Positions 12,272-19,746 of a DNA stretch of 21,705 nt are shown here, piece by piece. The stretch spans positions 1 through 21,705 of the forward strand of contig JAZNFJ010000137.1 in assembly GCA_045589035.1 (NCBI GenBank), read 5' to 3'. Made by a program: the position numbers and the translations under genes. Source of the stretch: Avoscillospira sp045589035 (GTDB lineage Bacteria > Bacillota > Clostridia > Oscillospirales > Oscillospiraceae). Below the pieces are notes generated by a model, which worked only from the letters and a program-made list of their open reading frames with translations, was not told where the DNA came from and made no database searches. Position 1 is the first letter of the stretch. The number at the start of each line of letters is the position of its first letter.

Positions 12272-12823
12272 ATGAGCACCATCGAAAACAAGACACCTAT
12301 TTTCCCCGGCGTCAAGGACGGGGAGACCTTCAAGATCGGCAATATGGAGTTCATCAAGTTCCCCAGTGCAGACGGTCAGATCCCTGTCGTTATGAAGGAC
12401 ATCGCATTCCGTTCCCGATTCGGTAACAACAACGATCTGCGGAGCAGCGATGTACTGCGGAAAATGGAGGCAGAGATCTTACCCAAGATTATCGAAGCTG
12501 TGGGCTGTGAAAACCTCTGTACCATCAAAACCGACCTGACTACCCTGGACGGTCTGACTCCATACGGCACCATGGAATCCCTCATCAGCCTGCCCACCTT
12601 GGACTTCTACCGCGACAACGTTAGCATCTTCGACAAGTACAAGCCAAGCTCCTGGTGGTGGCTTGCTACCCCTGAATCTGCAAAGCCCCATGATGCTCCG
12701 GACTGGATTCTTTGCGTTTCGCCGTCCGGCTGCGTCAACTTCAGCAACTACCGCAGCGACTTCATCGGCGTGCGCCCGTTTTGTATCTTCAAATCTTCTA
12801 TCTTTGAATCTCCCGAGGAGTAA
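12272..12823 (+). CDS. DGR variable (target) protein 2
   Basis: This 183-residue protein is a paralogue of target 1 in its C-terminal half: 'SSWWWLATPESAK' (about 126-138), 'WILCVSPSG' (about 145-153), 12 hypervariable residues (154-165), then 'GVRPFCIFKSSIFES'. The N-terminal half (PVKDGETFKIGNMEFIKF-like, about 13-120) differs from target 1. A GTG at 12254 is in frame, but AAAGGAG at 12257-12263 sits properly for the ATG at 12272. Like target 1 it lacks export signals. The two targets use the same template but hold different variants, so they represent independent diversification events. The Avd gene follows after 2 bases, so all are one operon. Confidence 0.9.
   Translation: MSTIENKTPIFPGVKDGETFKIGNMEFIKFPSADGQIPVVMKDIAFRSRFGNNNDLRSSDVLRKMEAEILPKIIEAVGCENLCTIKTDLTTLDGLTPYGTMESLISLPTLDFYRDNVSIFDKYKPSSWWWLATPESAKPHDAPDWILCVSPSGCVNFSNYRSDFIGVRPFCIFKSSIFESPEE
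12708..12779 (+). repeat. VR2: DGR variable repeat 2 (VR2)
   Basis: This 72-base segment aligns without gaps to the template repeat at 13220-13291. I count 11 mismatches, all at template adenines and all within 12731-12766. The identity extends 5 bases further upstream than in VR1. Downstream of it TTCAAA (12788-12793) and TTTGAA (12803-12808) could form a small hairpin, of the kind needed for target recognition in some DGRs; no equally good hairpin is seen after VR1. Confidence 0.95.
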
Positions 12824-12825
12824 CG

Positions 12826-13194
12826 ATGGCTGAGAATGACCTGAAGGTAATCGTCAAGGCCAAGGAACTGGCCGTTCATTCTTTCAAGCTTACATCCAAC
12901 TGCAACCGCTTTCCAAAGAAGTATCGCCATTCTCTGGTGGACCGCATCCAGATCAGAAGCATGGATCTATACGAAATGCTACTGGAAGCAAACCGGATTA
13001 ATAACAGAATCCAGAAGCAGCAGCGGTGCGAGGCCATCACGAGAGCGATCACCCTCTGCGATGAACTGCTCTTTTACATCGAACTGTCCATGAACCTGGA
13101 ACTGCTGAATAATAAGACGGCAGAATACTGGTCAAAGATGGTTCAGGACGTGAAGTATATGTCCATCGCCTGGAGGACTAAGGAGCGACAGTAA
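12826..13194 (+). CDS. avd: DGR accessory protein Avd (four-helix bundle)
   Basis: This 122-residue, basic, almost wholly helical protein has the size and pattern of Avd: helix 1 (about 4-24, LKVIVKAKELAVHSFKLTSN), 'FPKKYRHSLVDRIQIRSMDLYEMLLEANRI' (29-58), a third helix through 'RCEAITRAITLCDELLFYIEL' and a fourth through 'AEYWSKMVQDVKYMSIAWRTK'. The 'FPKKYR' start of helix 2 is characteristic. Avd forms a pentamer that binds the reverse transcriptase and template RNA and is needed for mutagenic cDNA synthesis. It starts 2 bases after target 2 (ribosome binding site GAGGAG in the target 2 end) and lies just before the template repeat. Confidence 0.9.
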   Translation: MAENDLKVIVKAKELAVHSFKLTSNCNRFPKKYRHSLVDRIQIRSMDLYEMLLEANRINNRIQKQQRCEAITRAITLCDELLFYIELSMNLELLNNKTAEYWSKMVQDVKYMSIAWRTKERQ

Positions 13195-13219
13195 GACCAC
13201 TGGGCTGTGCGTTGTATTT

Positions 13220-13291
13220 TTCTTTGCGTTTCGCCGTCCGGCTACATCAACAACAACAACTACAACAACAACTACAACGGCGTGCGCCCGT
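13220..13291 (+). repeat. TR: DGR template repeat (TR)
   Basis: This 72-base segment is the unchanging donor copied, with adenine-directed errors, into VR1 and VR2. The core (13243-13278) consists of 12 codons in the target frame: eight AAC, three TAC and one ATC, giving 20 adenines. AAC codons can change to 15 others without making a stop. The 23-base upstream and 13-base downstream constant parts contain no adenine at all. GGCGTGCGCC near the 3' end is an inverted repeat. It lies in the non-coding interval between avd and the reverse transcriptase gene. Confidence 0.96.
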
Positions 13292-13395
13292 ACTGATAAA
13301 CTGTTCGACAGAGTAGGCAACAGCCGAAATCCACACACAATATCAAAAGAACGCACAACCTTTCCGAAAGGATAAACAGAAGGGGACTATGCTGT

Positions 13396-14433
13396 ATGAC
13401 TGATTTCGAGAAAGTGATTGACTTTCAAAATATGTATAGAGCGTTCCGCCGGGCCAAGTGCGGAAAAGGATATAAGAAGAGCTCGGCACGGTTCAATCTG
13501 TCTGCTCTGGACGGTGTTCATACCCTTATTTCCCAGCTTCAGAATAAGACCTACCGGGTATCCGATTATAGCGAATTCAAGGTCTACGAGCCGAAGGAGC
13601 GTATCATACAAACAACCTCTTTCAAAGATAAGGTCATACAGCACAGTCTTTGTGACAATGTGATCATGCCCAGGCTGCAGCGTGTGTTCATTCACGACAA
13701 TTGTGCCGGCCAGAAGGGGAAGGGAACTCTGTTTGGCCTGGATCGGCTGACCCAACAGATGCAGCAGTTTCATAGCAAATATGGCTTCGGTGGGTACATC
13801 CTCAAGTGTGATATCACGAAGTTCTTCTATAACATCTCCCATGACCAGCTAAAGGATATCGTGGAATATCATTTCGGATATGACCCGGATGTGTGCTGGC
13901 TCTGCAACCTGTTCATCGACAGTACAGAGGGTAAGGGTATTCCGCTGGGTAACCAAATCAACCAGGGATTCGCACTGCTCTACCTGGATGGAATGGACAA
14001 GCTGATCAAATGGGAACTGGGAATCGAATATTACGGCCGATACATGGATGACTTCTACCTGATTCATCCAAGTAAGGAGTATCTAAAATACTGTCTGGAA
14101 GTCATCACTGCATATCTGGAAACCCTTGATCTGACCCTAAATGGAAAAACTCAGATTTTCCCCTTCAAGAACGGTGTCAGTTACCTGGGCTTTCATACCT
14201 ACATCACTGCCGAAAGCAAGGCAATCCGGAAGCTCAAGAACCAGAACAAGCGCAACGCTAAAAGAAAATTCCTTCGGATGGCAAAGCTGGTGGCTGTTGG
14301 GGAACTGCCGATGGAGAAGTTTCAGACATCGTATGGTGCCTGGAAGAATCACATATCCCATGGCAACTGCTACAAACTGGCAATTCGTATGGATGAGAAA
14401 ATATCTGAAATTCTAAAAAATGCCGAAAGTTAG
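13396..14433 (+). CDS. DGR reverse transcriptase
   Basis: This 345-residue enzyme makes mutagenised cDNA from template RNA. Domains: an RT fingers/palm region with 'KERIIQTTSFKDKVIQHSL' (about 67-85), 'FIHDNCAGQKGKGT' (98-111), motif A 'LKCDITKFFYNI' with D139, motif B 'GIPLGNQINQ' (181-190), motif C 'YMDD' with D218 and D219, and motif D/E around 'SYLGF' (262-266); a basic thumb region follows (about 275-345). The 'LGNQINQ' form in place of the QGxxxSP of group II intron and retroviral enzymes is the DGR signature ([IVL]GxxxSQ), here with N for S. There is no maturase or endonuclease domain. AGGGG lies 10 bases before the ATG. Confidence 0.95.
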   Translation: MTDFEKVIDFQNMYRAFRRAKCGKGYKKSSARFNLSALDGVHTLISQLQNKTYRVSDYSEFKVYEPKERIIQTTSFKDKVIQHSLCDNVIMPRLQRVFIHDNCAGQKGKGTLFGLDRLTQQMQQFHSKYGFGGYILKCDITKFFYNISHDQLKDIVEYHFGYDPDVCWLCNLFIDSTEGKGIPLGNQINQGFALLYLDGMDKLIKWELGIEYYGRYMDDFYLIHPSKEYLKYCLEVITAYLETLDLTLNGKTQIFPFKNGVSYLGFHTYITAESKAIRKLKNQNKRNAKRKFLRMAKLVAVGELPMEKFQTSYGAWKNHISHGNCYKLAIRMDEKISEILKNAES

Positions 14434-14473
14434 AAAGTAGGGGGATATGACTCAAGTTAGTTTAGGTGAAGAA

Positions 14474-16978
14474 ATGGACTATAAAGAATTTTTACAAAGC
14501 AAAATTGAGGTCGCACCTGCAAGCGGTTTCAATGTCCGGCCGGAAGATGTGAACCCCGCACTAAAACCACATCAACGAGATGCAGTGATCTGGGCGCTTA
14601 AAGGCGGCAGGCGTGCGCTGTTCGAATCCTTCGGCCTAGGCAAGACTGCGCAGGAGTTGGAATGGTGCCGCCTGATCACTGACCATATGGGCGGGCAGGC
14701 CATTATCGTCCTCCCTCTAGGTGTCCGTCAAGAGTTCACCAGAGATGCGGTGCAGCTTCTGGGCATCGAGCCTCCGGTATATGTCCGCACCATGGAGGAA
14801 GTCCGTTCCACTGATGCCAAAATCCTGATGACCAACTATGAGCGGGTACGGGATGGCGATATTGATCCGAAGCATTTCACCGCCGCGGCCCTGGACGAAG
14901 CATCTGTGTTGCGGTCTTATGGTTCCAAGACATTCCAGACGTTTATGGAATTTTTCAAGGGTGTTGCCTATAAGCTGGTAGCTACAGCGACACCATCCCC
15001 GAACCGCTACAAGGAACTGATTCACTATGCCGGGTATCTGGAAGTCATGGACACTGGGCAGGCCTTGACCCGGTTTTTTCAGCGGGACAGCACCAAGGCC
15101 AACAATCTGACCCTCTACCCGCACAAGGAAGAGGAATTCTGGCTCTGGGTTAGCAGCTGGGCACTGTTTCTCAGCAGTCCTGAAGACCTGGGTTACGATG
15201 CCACCGGCTACGATCTGCCCCCTCTGGATGTGCGAACACACATGATAAATACTAGTATTGGTGATGTTGTGGACAAAGATGGGCAAATAAAGCTGATGCG
15301 AGATGCGGCAGTGAACCTTCAAGATGCTGCCAAGGAAAAACGAGAATCCGTTGTGGCCCGTGTGGCTATGGCAAAGGAAATCGTGGACAGTGACCCTGAG
15401 GCCCATTTCATCCTCTGGCACGATCTGGAATACGAACGGGAAACCATCCTGAAACAGATTCCAGGTGCCGTCGATATCTATGGTTCCATGGACTATGACG
15501 AACGGGAACGCCGTGTGATTGATTTCGCAGAAGGACAATGCCGGCTGTTTGCCACGAAGAAGAGCCTTTCCGGTTCTGGTTGCAACTTCCAGCGGCACTG
15601 TCATAGGGCCATTTTTGTTGGCATTGATTATGAATTTAATGATTTCATTCAGGCTATCCACCGCATTTACCGATTCCTGCAGACGGAGCAGGTCATAATC
15701 GATGTGATCTACACCGAAGCGGAGGAACAGATTTGGCGGGTGCTTTTGGAAAAGTGGAAGAACCACAACAAGCTTCAGGAGAACATGCGCCGCATCGTGA
15801 AGGAATCCGGTCTGCTGTCTCAGATCCAAGCGGAGCGGATGGCCAGAAGCATAGGAGTTGAGAGAGTGGAAATCAAAGGAGAAAACTGGACGCTGGTTAA
15901 TAACGACTGCGTGGAAGAGGTTCGGAGGATGCCCGACAATTCCGTGGGCCTGATCCATACCTCAATTCCCTTCAGCAATCATTACGAATATACCCCTAGT
16001 TATAACGACTTTGGTCATAACGAGGATACCGCCAGATTCTTTGAACAGATGGATTATCTGACGCCTGAACTGTTGCGGATTCTTCAGCCTGGACGTGTTG
16101 CTGCCATCCATGTCAAAGATCGTGTCCTCTTTGGTAATGTTACGGGTACCGGAATGCCCACCATGGAGCCGTTCCATGCGCTGTGCATTTCCCATTATAT
16201 GAAGCATGGTTTTGCCTACTTTGGGATGATCACAATTACCACCGACGTTGTCCGAGAAAATAACCAGACATACCGTCTGGGCTGGACTGAACAGTGCAAA
16301 GACGGTACAAAAATGGGCGTTGGATGTCCCGAATATGTGCTGCTATTCCGCAAGCTCCCCACGGATCGTTCAAAAGCTTATGCCGATGTGAGAGTGGCAA
16401 AAGATAAAGCTGAATATCCGTTGAGTCAATGGCAGTTGGATGCTCACGCATTCTGGCGCTCCAGTGGCAACCGGAATCTGGATCCTAATGAACTGTCCCG
16501 ACTGAAAATGAGCGACCGGATGCGGCGCTTCAGGGAATTCAGCAAAGCTCACATCTATGACTATGACCACCATGTTGCCCTGTCCTACGCACTGGAAGAA
16601 CGAGATGCAATCAGCAAAGAGTTTATGACAGTGCCGCCAGCCTCTGTTCATCCGGATGTGTGGGATGATATCAGTCGAATGAAGACACTGAACACCTCCC
16701 AGAGTCAGCGAAGGAAGCAACTGCACGTCTGCCCTTTGCAGCTGGATATCGTGGAACGGGTTATCAATCGATATTCCAACCCCGATGATCTGGTCTTTGA
16801 TCCTTTCGCCGGCCTGGCTACGGTGCCCATGATGGCGGTACGCATGGGCCGCAAAGGATATGGATGTGAACTTAACAGCGGGTATTTCGCCGATGGTGTT
16901 GGGTACCTGCGGGCAGAAGAAGCTGAGATTGAGCAGCCTAGCCTGTTTGATCTGATGGACCAGGAGGTGGGTGTATAA
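14474..16978 (+). CDS. Helicase-DNA methyltransferase fusion protein
   Basis: This 834-residue protein joins an SNF2-like superfamily 2 helicase (about 30-430) to a beta-class amino-DNA methyltransferase (about 470-812). Helicase motifs: SFGLGKT (52-58), DEAS (141-144), TATPSPN (171-177) and QAIHRIYR (393-400). Methyltransferase motifs come in beta order: TSIPF (496-500, the form of DPPY motif IV common in phage versions) and DPFAGLAT (776-783, motif I). A C-terminal QPSLFDL (821-827) fits the beta-clamp-binding motif. It probably methylates adenine or cytosine amino groups of phage DNA, perhaps at forks, protecting it from restriction. The ATG at 14474 (AGGTGA upstream) is preferred over 14447, whose GGGGG is only 2 bases away. 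Confidence 0.88.
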   Translation: MDYKEFLQSKIEVAPASGFNVRPEDVNPALKPHQRDAVIWALKGGRRALFESFGLGKTAQELEWCRLITDHMGGQAIIVLPLGVRQEFTRDAVQLLGIEPPVYVRTMEEVRSTDAKILMTNYERVRDGDIDPKHFTAAALDEASVLRSYGSKTFQTFMEFFKGVAYKLVATATPSPNRYKELIHYAGYLEVMDTGQALTRFFQRDSTKANNLTLYPHKEEEFWLWVSSWALFLSSPEDLGYDATGYDLPPLDVRTHMINTSIGDVVDKDGQIKLMRDAAVNLQDAAKEKRESVVARVAMAKEIVDSDPEAHFILWHDLEYERETILKQIPGAVDIYGSMDYDERERRVIDFAEGQCRLFATKKSLSGSGCNFQRHCHRAIFVGIDYEFNDFIQAIHRIYRFLQTEQVIIDVIYTEAEEQIWRVLLEKWKNHNKLQENMRRIVKESGLLSQIQAERMARSIGVERVEIKGENWTLVNNDCVEEVRRMPDNSVGLIHTSIPFSNHYEYTPSYNDFGHNEDTARFFEQMDYLTPELLRILQPGRVAAIHVKDRVLFGNVTGTGMPTMEPFHALCISHYMKHGFAYFGMITITTDVVRENNQTYRLGWTEQCKDGTKMGVGCPEYVLLFRKLPTDRSKAYADVRVAKDKAEYPLSQWQLDAHAFWRSSGNRNLDPNELSRLKMSDRMRRFREFSKAHIYDYDHHVALSYALEERDAISKEFMTVPPASVHPDVWDDISRMKTLNTSQSQRRKQLHVCPLQLDIVERVINRYSNPDDLVFDPFAGLATVPMMAVRMGRKGYGCELNSGYFADGVGYLRAEEAEIEQPSLFDLMDQEVGV

Positions 16979-17163
16979 TGCGTTTCATTGCATGTTTGAA
17001 TGACGGTAGACACATCAACATCCAAGCTGACAGAATGGCTGAAAATGAAGATATGCTACGGGTATATGCCGATGAGCGCATGGTTGCCGTTGTGGACGTG
17101 GCTGCAGTTGTTTGCGCATATCTGAGCGAAAGATCGGTAATCGATAGTGGACGAACCGAATGA
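16978..17163 (+). CDS. Small phage protein, function unknown
   Basis: This 61-residue protein starts in a TAATG overlap with the helicase-methyltransferase stop, so it is translationally coupled to it. The N-terminal half is beta-like (MRFIACLNDGRHINIQADRM) and a hydrophobic stretch 'VVDVAAVVCAYL' (about 38-49) may be a buried helix. No family is recognised. Coupling suggests it is made in proportion to the methyltransferase and may be its partner, but that is inference. About 70 bases of non-coding sequence follow before the recombinase gene. Confidence 0.55.
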   Translation: MRFIACLNDGRHINIQADRMAENEDMLRVYADERMVAVVDVAAVVCAYLSERSVIDSGRTE

Positions 17164-17231
17164 ACATGATTTCTGGAAACTTACGGGATGGATAAATCAC
17201 TCGGTAAATAAAACAGATAGGAGGTCATGGT

Positions 17232-18233
17232 ATGTACGAACATTTCCGGAATGAGCTGCTGTGCGGTCTGCACGGTAAGCTGGATGACGATATGCTGAAG
17301 GATGTTGTGCTGGAGCTGGACCGGGTGGCAAGCCGGTACGAAGTGAAGCAGCGGGAACTGGGCCTGATGATCTACAACGATGATCTCCCGGAACTTGCCA
17401 AGACCTTTCTGGTCTGCAAAAAGATCGAAGGCCTGTCCGATCAGACGCTGGATGCCTATATGTGGCTGCTGAAGATCTTCTTCCGGGAGATCCCCAAGCC
17501 GGTGGAGCTGATCGGAACCAACGATATCCGGGTGTTTTTGTTCAAGTATCAGCAGGAGCGGGGCTGCACCAACCGGAGCCTGGACAAGTACCGGGGGAAT
17601 CTGGCCAGCTTCTTCGGCTGGGCGGTGGACGAGGGATACCTGCAGCGCAACCCCATGAAGACGATCCCGCCGATCAAATTCGAGAAGAAGCAGCGGGAGA
17701 ACCTGACGCAGCTGGAGCTGGAGTATCTGCGGGCAGGCTGCCGGACGCTGCGGGAACGGGCCATGATCGATGTGATGTATTCCACCGGCTGCCGCGTGTC
17801 TGAGCTTGCGGGGCTGAAAAAGACCGATGTGGACTGGAATGCCAGATCCGTGCATCTGTTCGGCAAGGGCAAGAAGCACCGGACAAGCTACATCAATGCC
17901 AGGGCGGAAGTGAGCCTGAAGGCCTATCTGGAGGCCCGTGAGGATGACTGCGAATACCTGTTCTGCTCTGAGCGCAAGCCCTACCGAGGGTTAAAGCGGG
18001 AGGCAATCGAGAAGGTAGTCCGTGGAATCTCCGGCCGGTCTGCCGATAAGACCCAGAAGCGGGTGACCCCGCACATCCTCCGGCACACCACTGCCACTAC
18101 GGCGCTCCGGAGCGGAATGCCCATTGAGGATATCAGCCGTCTGCTCGGCCATGAGAAAATCGACACCACCATGATCTATGCCCACACCAGTGCGGAGTCG
18201 GTTCAGGCAGGGCACCGGAAACACATTGTATAA
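17232..18233 (+). CDS. Second tyrosine recombinase (XerC/D-like)
   Basis: This 333-residue recombinase has a SAM-like core-binding domain (about 52-145: KTFLVCKKIEGLSDQTLDAYMWLLKIF) and a catalytic domain with R188 in STGCRVSEL, a Lys in GKGKKHR (212-215), H281 and R284 in TPHILRHT, H307 in LLGHEKIDTTMIY and nucleophile Y316. It lacks the AP2-like arm-binding domain of the integrase at 6592-7695, resembling Xer proteins that act on simple sites. GGAGG precedes the ATG. Located among replication genes, it may resolve genome multimers or act on a different site; it is not next to any repeat I can see. It is intact, with all catalytic residues. Confidence 0.9.
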   Translation: MYEHFRNELLCGLHGKLDDDMLKDVVLELDRVASRYEVKQRELGLMIYNDDLPELAKTFLVCKKIEGLSDQTLDAYMWLLKIFFREIPKPVELIGTNDIRVFLFKYQQERGCTNRSLDKYRGNLASFFGWAVDEGYLQRNPMKTIPPIKFEKKQRENLTQLELEYLRAGCRTLRERAMIDVMYSTGCRVSELAGLKKTDVDWNARSVHLFGKGKKHRTSYINARAEVSLKAYLEAREDDCEYLFCSERKPYRGLKREAIEKVVRGISGRSADKTQKRVTPHILRHTTATTALRSGMPIEDISRLLGHEKIDTTMIYAHTSAESVQAGHRKHIV

Positions 18234-18248
18234 AAAGGAGATTGGAAT

Positions 18249-18512
18249 ATGTTGAGTAACAAAGTCAAAGAGACGCTGATCATCGGGATTATCGCCGAAT
18301 CCAAAGCACAGCCGGCGACCAAGAAAGAGCTGATCGATTATGTCAGGAGCCATGATGATGCCGCTGTCCGGGCGAGCTATCGCCTTGGCCAGATGGATAC
18401 AAAGGAGAGCGCTGTCCATGCGCTGAAAGAGGGGGCAAATGTGGGGAGGACTTCCCATCATTGCGCCATGATGAAGGCCGTGGACATTGTGGAAGGCCTA
18501 AAGGTGATCTGA
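18249..18512 (+). CDS. Small phage protein, function unknown
   Basis: This 87-residue protein is mostly helical: LIIGIIAESKAQPATKKELIDYVRSHDDAAVRASYRLGQM, then KESAVHALKEGANVGRTSHHCAMMKAVDIVEGLKV. The middle resembles a helix-turn-helix layout (TKKELIDYV, AVRASYRLG) but I would not call it DNA-binding on this alone. AAAAAGGAG precedes the ATG, and its TGA stop overlaps the ATG of the next gene, so the two are translationally coupled. No family is recognised. Confidence 0.55.
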   Translation: MLSNKVKETLIIGIIAESKAQPATKKELIDYVRSHDDAAVRASYRLGQMDTKESAVHALKEGANVGRTSHHCAMMKAVDIVEGLKVI

Positions 18513-18835
18513 TGGCCATCTATTGTAAAGGAAAAGGTGCGGTCTGCAATTTGGCCTGCACCAATGAGGCTTGCGAGCACTACGACGGCACCGGTGCGAT
18601 GTGCCTCCCAACCGTGGCGGATGCGATCCGATCCATGAGCGACAGTGATCTGGTCGATAAAATCGAAGATCTTCTGCCAAATCTGATGGAGGCGGGAGAC
18701 AATTCCCTTGCTGAGGCCATCTGTGATACGCAGGGAGAATGCGACAAGGATGGAAATTGCACCAAGCAGCGTCACCGAGCCTGTATTCTGCGCTTCCTTC
18801 ATAAGCCTGCCGAGCTTCTGGAGGATCTCGCGTAA
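18512..18835 (+). CDS. Cys-rich small phage protein, probably zinc-binding
   Basis: This 107-residue protein has two Cys clusters: CNLACTNEAC (about 12-21) with a further C near 31, and CDTQGECDKDGNC with a C near 91 (HRAC). A helical segment lies between (VADAIRSMSDSDLVDKIEDLL). The spacing suggests one or two metal sites. The ATG at 18512 overlaps the stop of the previous gene and is preceded by AAGGTGA; an earlier in-frame ATG lies inside the preceding gene. Its own stop overlaps the ATG of the DUF1064 gene. The function is unknown; such genes are frequent in replication modules of Clostridia phages. Confidence 0.6.
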   Translation: MAIYCKGKGAVCNLACTNEACEHYDGTGAMCLPTVADAIRSMSDSDLVDKIEDLLPNLMEAGDNSLAEAICDTQGECDKDGNCTKQRHRACILRFLHKPAELLEDLA

Positions 18836-19365
18836 TGGGAGGCTTGCACTATGAGAGCATTTCTGACCTGCCACCGCAGATGCGCCAACAGGTGGAGGGC
18901 AAGATCCTGGAGAAGGCTGTGCCCGTCCCCGTGGCGGGTCCTTCTCAGAAGAAAGCGCAGAAATACCGAAATGAGCCGGTGAATCTCAGCGGAATTCACT
19001 TCGATTCCAAAAAGGAGGCTCGAAGGTATCAGGCCCTGATGGATGCTGTCCGGGAAGGTGTTATTTATGATCTTCGCCTGCAGCATAATTTCACCCTCAT
19101 TGAGGGATACACAACCCCGGATGGAGAGAGAATCCAGCCGGAAAAATATGTGGCGGATTTTACATATCGAATCACAGACCCATTTTACGGGATACCGACC
19201 GCTGTTTCCATTGATGACCTGGAATACTGGAGAAGGGCTTTGACCAGAAATGAAAACGGAGGGCTCATTATTGAAGATGTGAAGTCCAAAGCGACACGGA
19301 CCCAGGTCTACATTAACAAATATAAGATGATGGCCGATCGTGGCTATACCATCCGGGAGGTGTAA
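18835..19365 (+). CDS. DUF1064 family nuclease-like protein
   Basis: This 176-residue protein matches DUF1064, a phage family with a PD-(D/E)XK-type nuclease fold. Features are 'FDSKKEARRYQAL' (about 57-69, with the first acid E62), 'IYDLRLQHNFTLIEGY' (about 77-92), 'KYVADFTY' (about 103-110, with D107) and 'IIEDVKSKATRTQVYINKYKMM' (about 144-165, with E146, D147 and K149). Other members have been likened to Rap/RusA-like junction nucleases, so a role in recombination or replication intermediates fits. An insertion of about 25 residues (after ADFTYRI) lengthens it over the usual form. The start overlaps the previous stop (TAATG). Confidence 0.75.
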   Translation: MGGLHYESISDLPPQMRQQVEGKILEKAVPVPVAGPSQKKAQKYRNEPVNLSGIHFDSKKEARRYQALMDAVREGVIYDLRLQHNFTLIEGYTTPDGERIQPEKYVADFTYRITDPFYGIPTAVSIDDLEYWRRALTRNENGGLIIEDVKSKATRTQVYINKYKMMADRGYTIREV

Positions 19366-19367
19366 AG

Positions 19368-19583
19368 GTGCAGGTTGGAGAGGAATATATCGTAAGGCCT
19401 GAATTGGCCATTTCGACGAAAACCAATGCAAAACCGTCCATGAGAGGGACTGTGGTGTGGGTTCATCCGAAGCTGCGGTTCGCGGTTCTGGAATTTGAGG
19501 GCATTCATGGGAAACCCCGCGAATGCTTCTATCCCAATGAACTGACAGCCAAAAACCGAGTCCAGAAGAAACGGAGGCGTTGA
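19368..19583 (+). CDS. Small basic phage protein, SH3-like fold possible
   Basis: This 71-residue protein starts with GTG; GGGAGG at 19355-19360 lies 7 bases before it, and the previous gene ends 2 bases before. It is beta-rich: VGEEYIVRPEL, MRGTVVWVHPKLRFAVLEFEG, RECFYPNEL, with a basic end KKRRR. The pattern 'G.V..VHP..RF..LEFEG....ECF...EL' resembles small phage barrel proteins of unknown function often found near DUF1064. No specific role can be given. Confidence 0.6.
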   Translation: MQVGEEYIVRPELAISTKTNAKPSMRGTVVWVHPKLRFAVLEFEGIHGKPRECFYPNELTAKNRVQKKRRR

Positions 19584-19584
19584 T

Positions 19585-19746
19585 ATGAAAATAATATGTT
19601 CTTTTGAGGAATTTACCTCACTGGTCCGTGAGTGCCAGAAGACGATCGATAAGAGTAACTGCCTGGGCTGCGCATTGTTTCCTGTCTGCGGAGATTCTCA
19701 CCTGGAAGATGAGGTGGAGATCATTGTTCAGGAGGATAGAGAATGA
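19585..19746 (+). CDS. Very small Cys-containing phage protein
   Basis: This 53-residue gene begins 1 base after the previous stop (ACGGAGGCGT is the ribosome binding site) and overlaps the next gene by 4 bases (ATGA). It has a helical start (FEEFTSLVRECQKTIDKS) and CLGCALFPVC (about 26-35), which may bind a metal with C17. Neat packing in the operon supports it as real. The function is unknown. Confidence 0.6.
   Translation: MKIICSFEEFTSLVRECQKTIDKSNCLGCALFPVCGDSHLEDEVEIIVQEDRE

Noticed and set aside
13240..13280. The AAC/CAA-rich run as a microsatellite or an Asn-rich peptide gene
   Set aside because: It aligns base for base with the two VRs apart from adenine changes, so it is the DGR template core.
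13396..14433. Retron or group II intron reverse transcriptase
   Set aside because: No maturase or endonuclease domain and no msr/msd or intron ribozyme fold was seen, while TR, VRs and Avd are present and motif B has the DGR form.
14717..15958. A 413-codon open frame on the minus strand inside the helicase-methyltransferase gene
   Set aside because: The plus-strand frame has clear helicase and methyltransferase motifs over the same region; the antisense product has no recognisable domain and no ribosome binding site of note.
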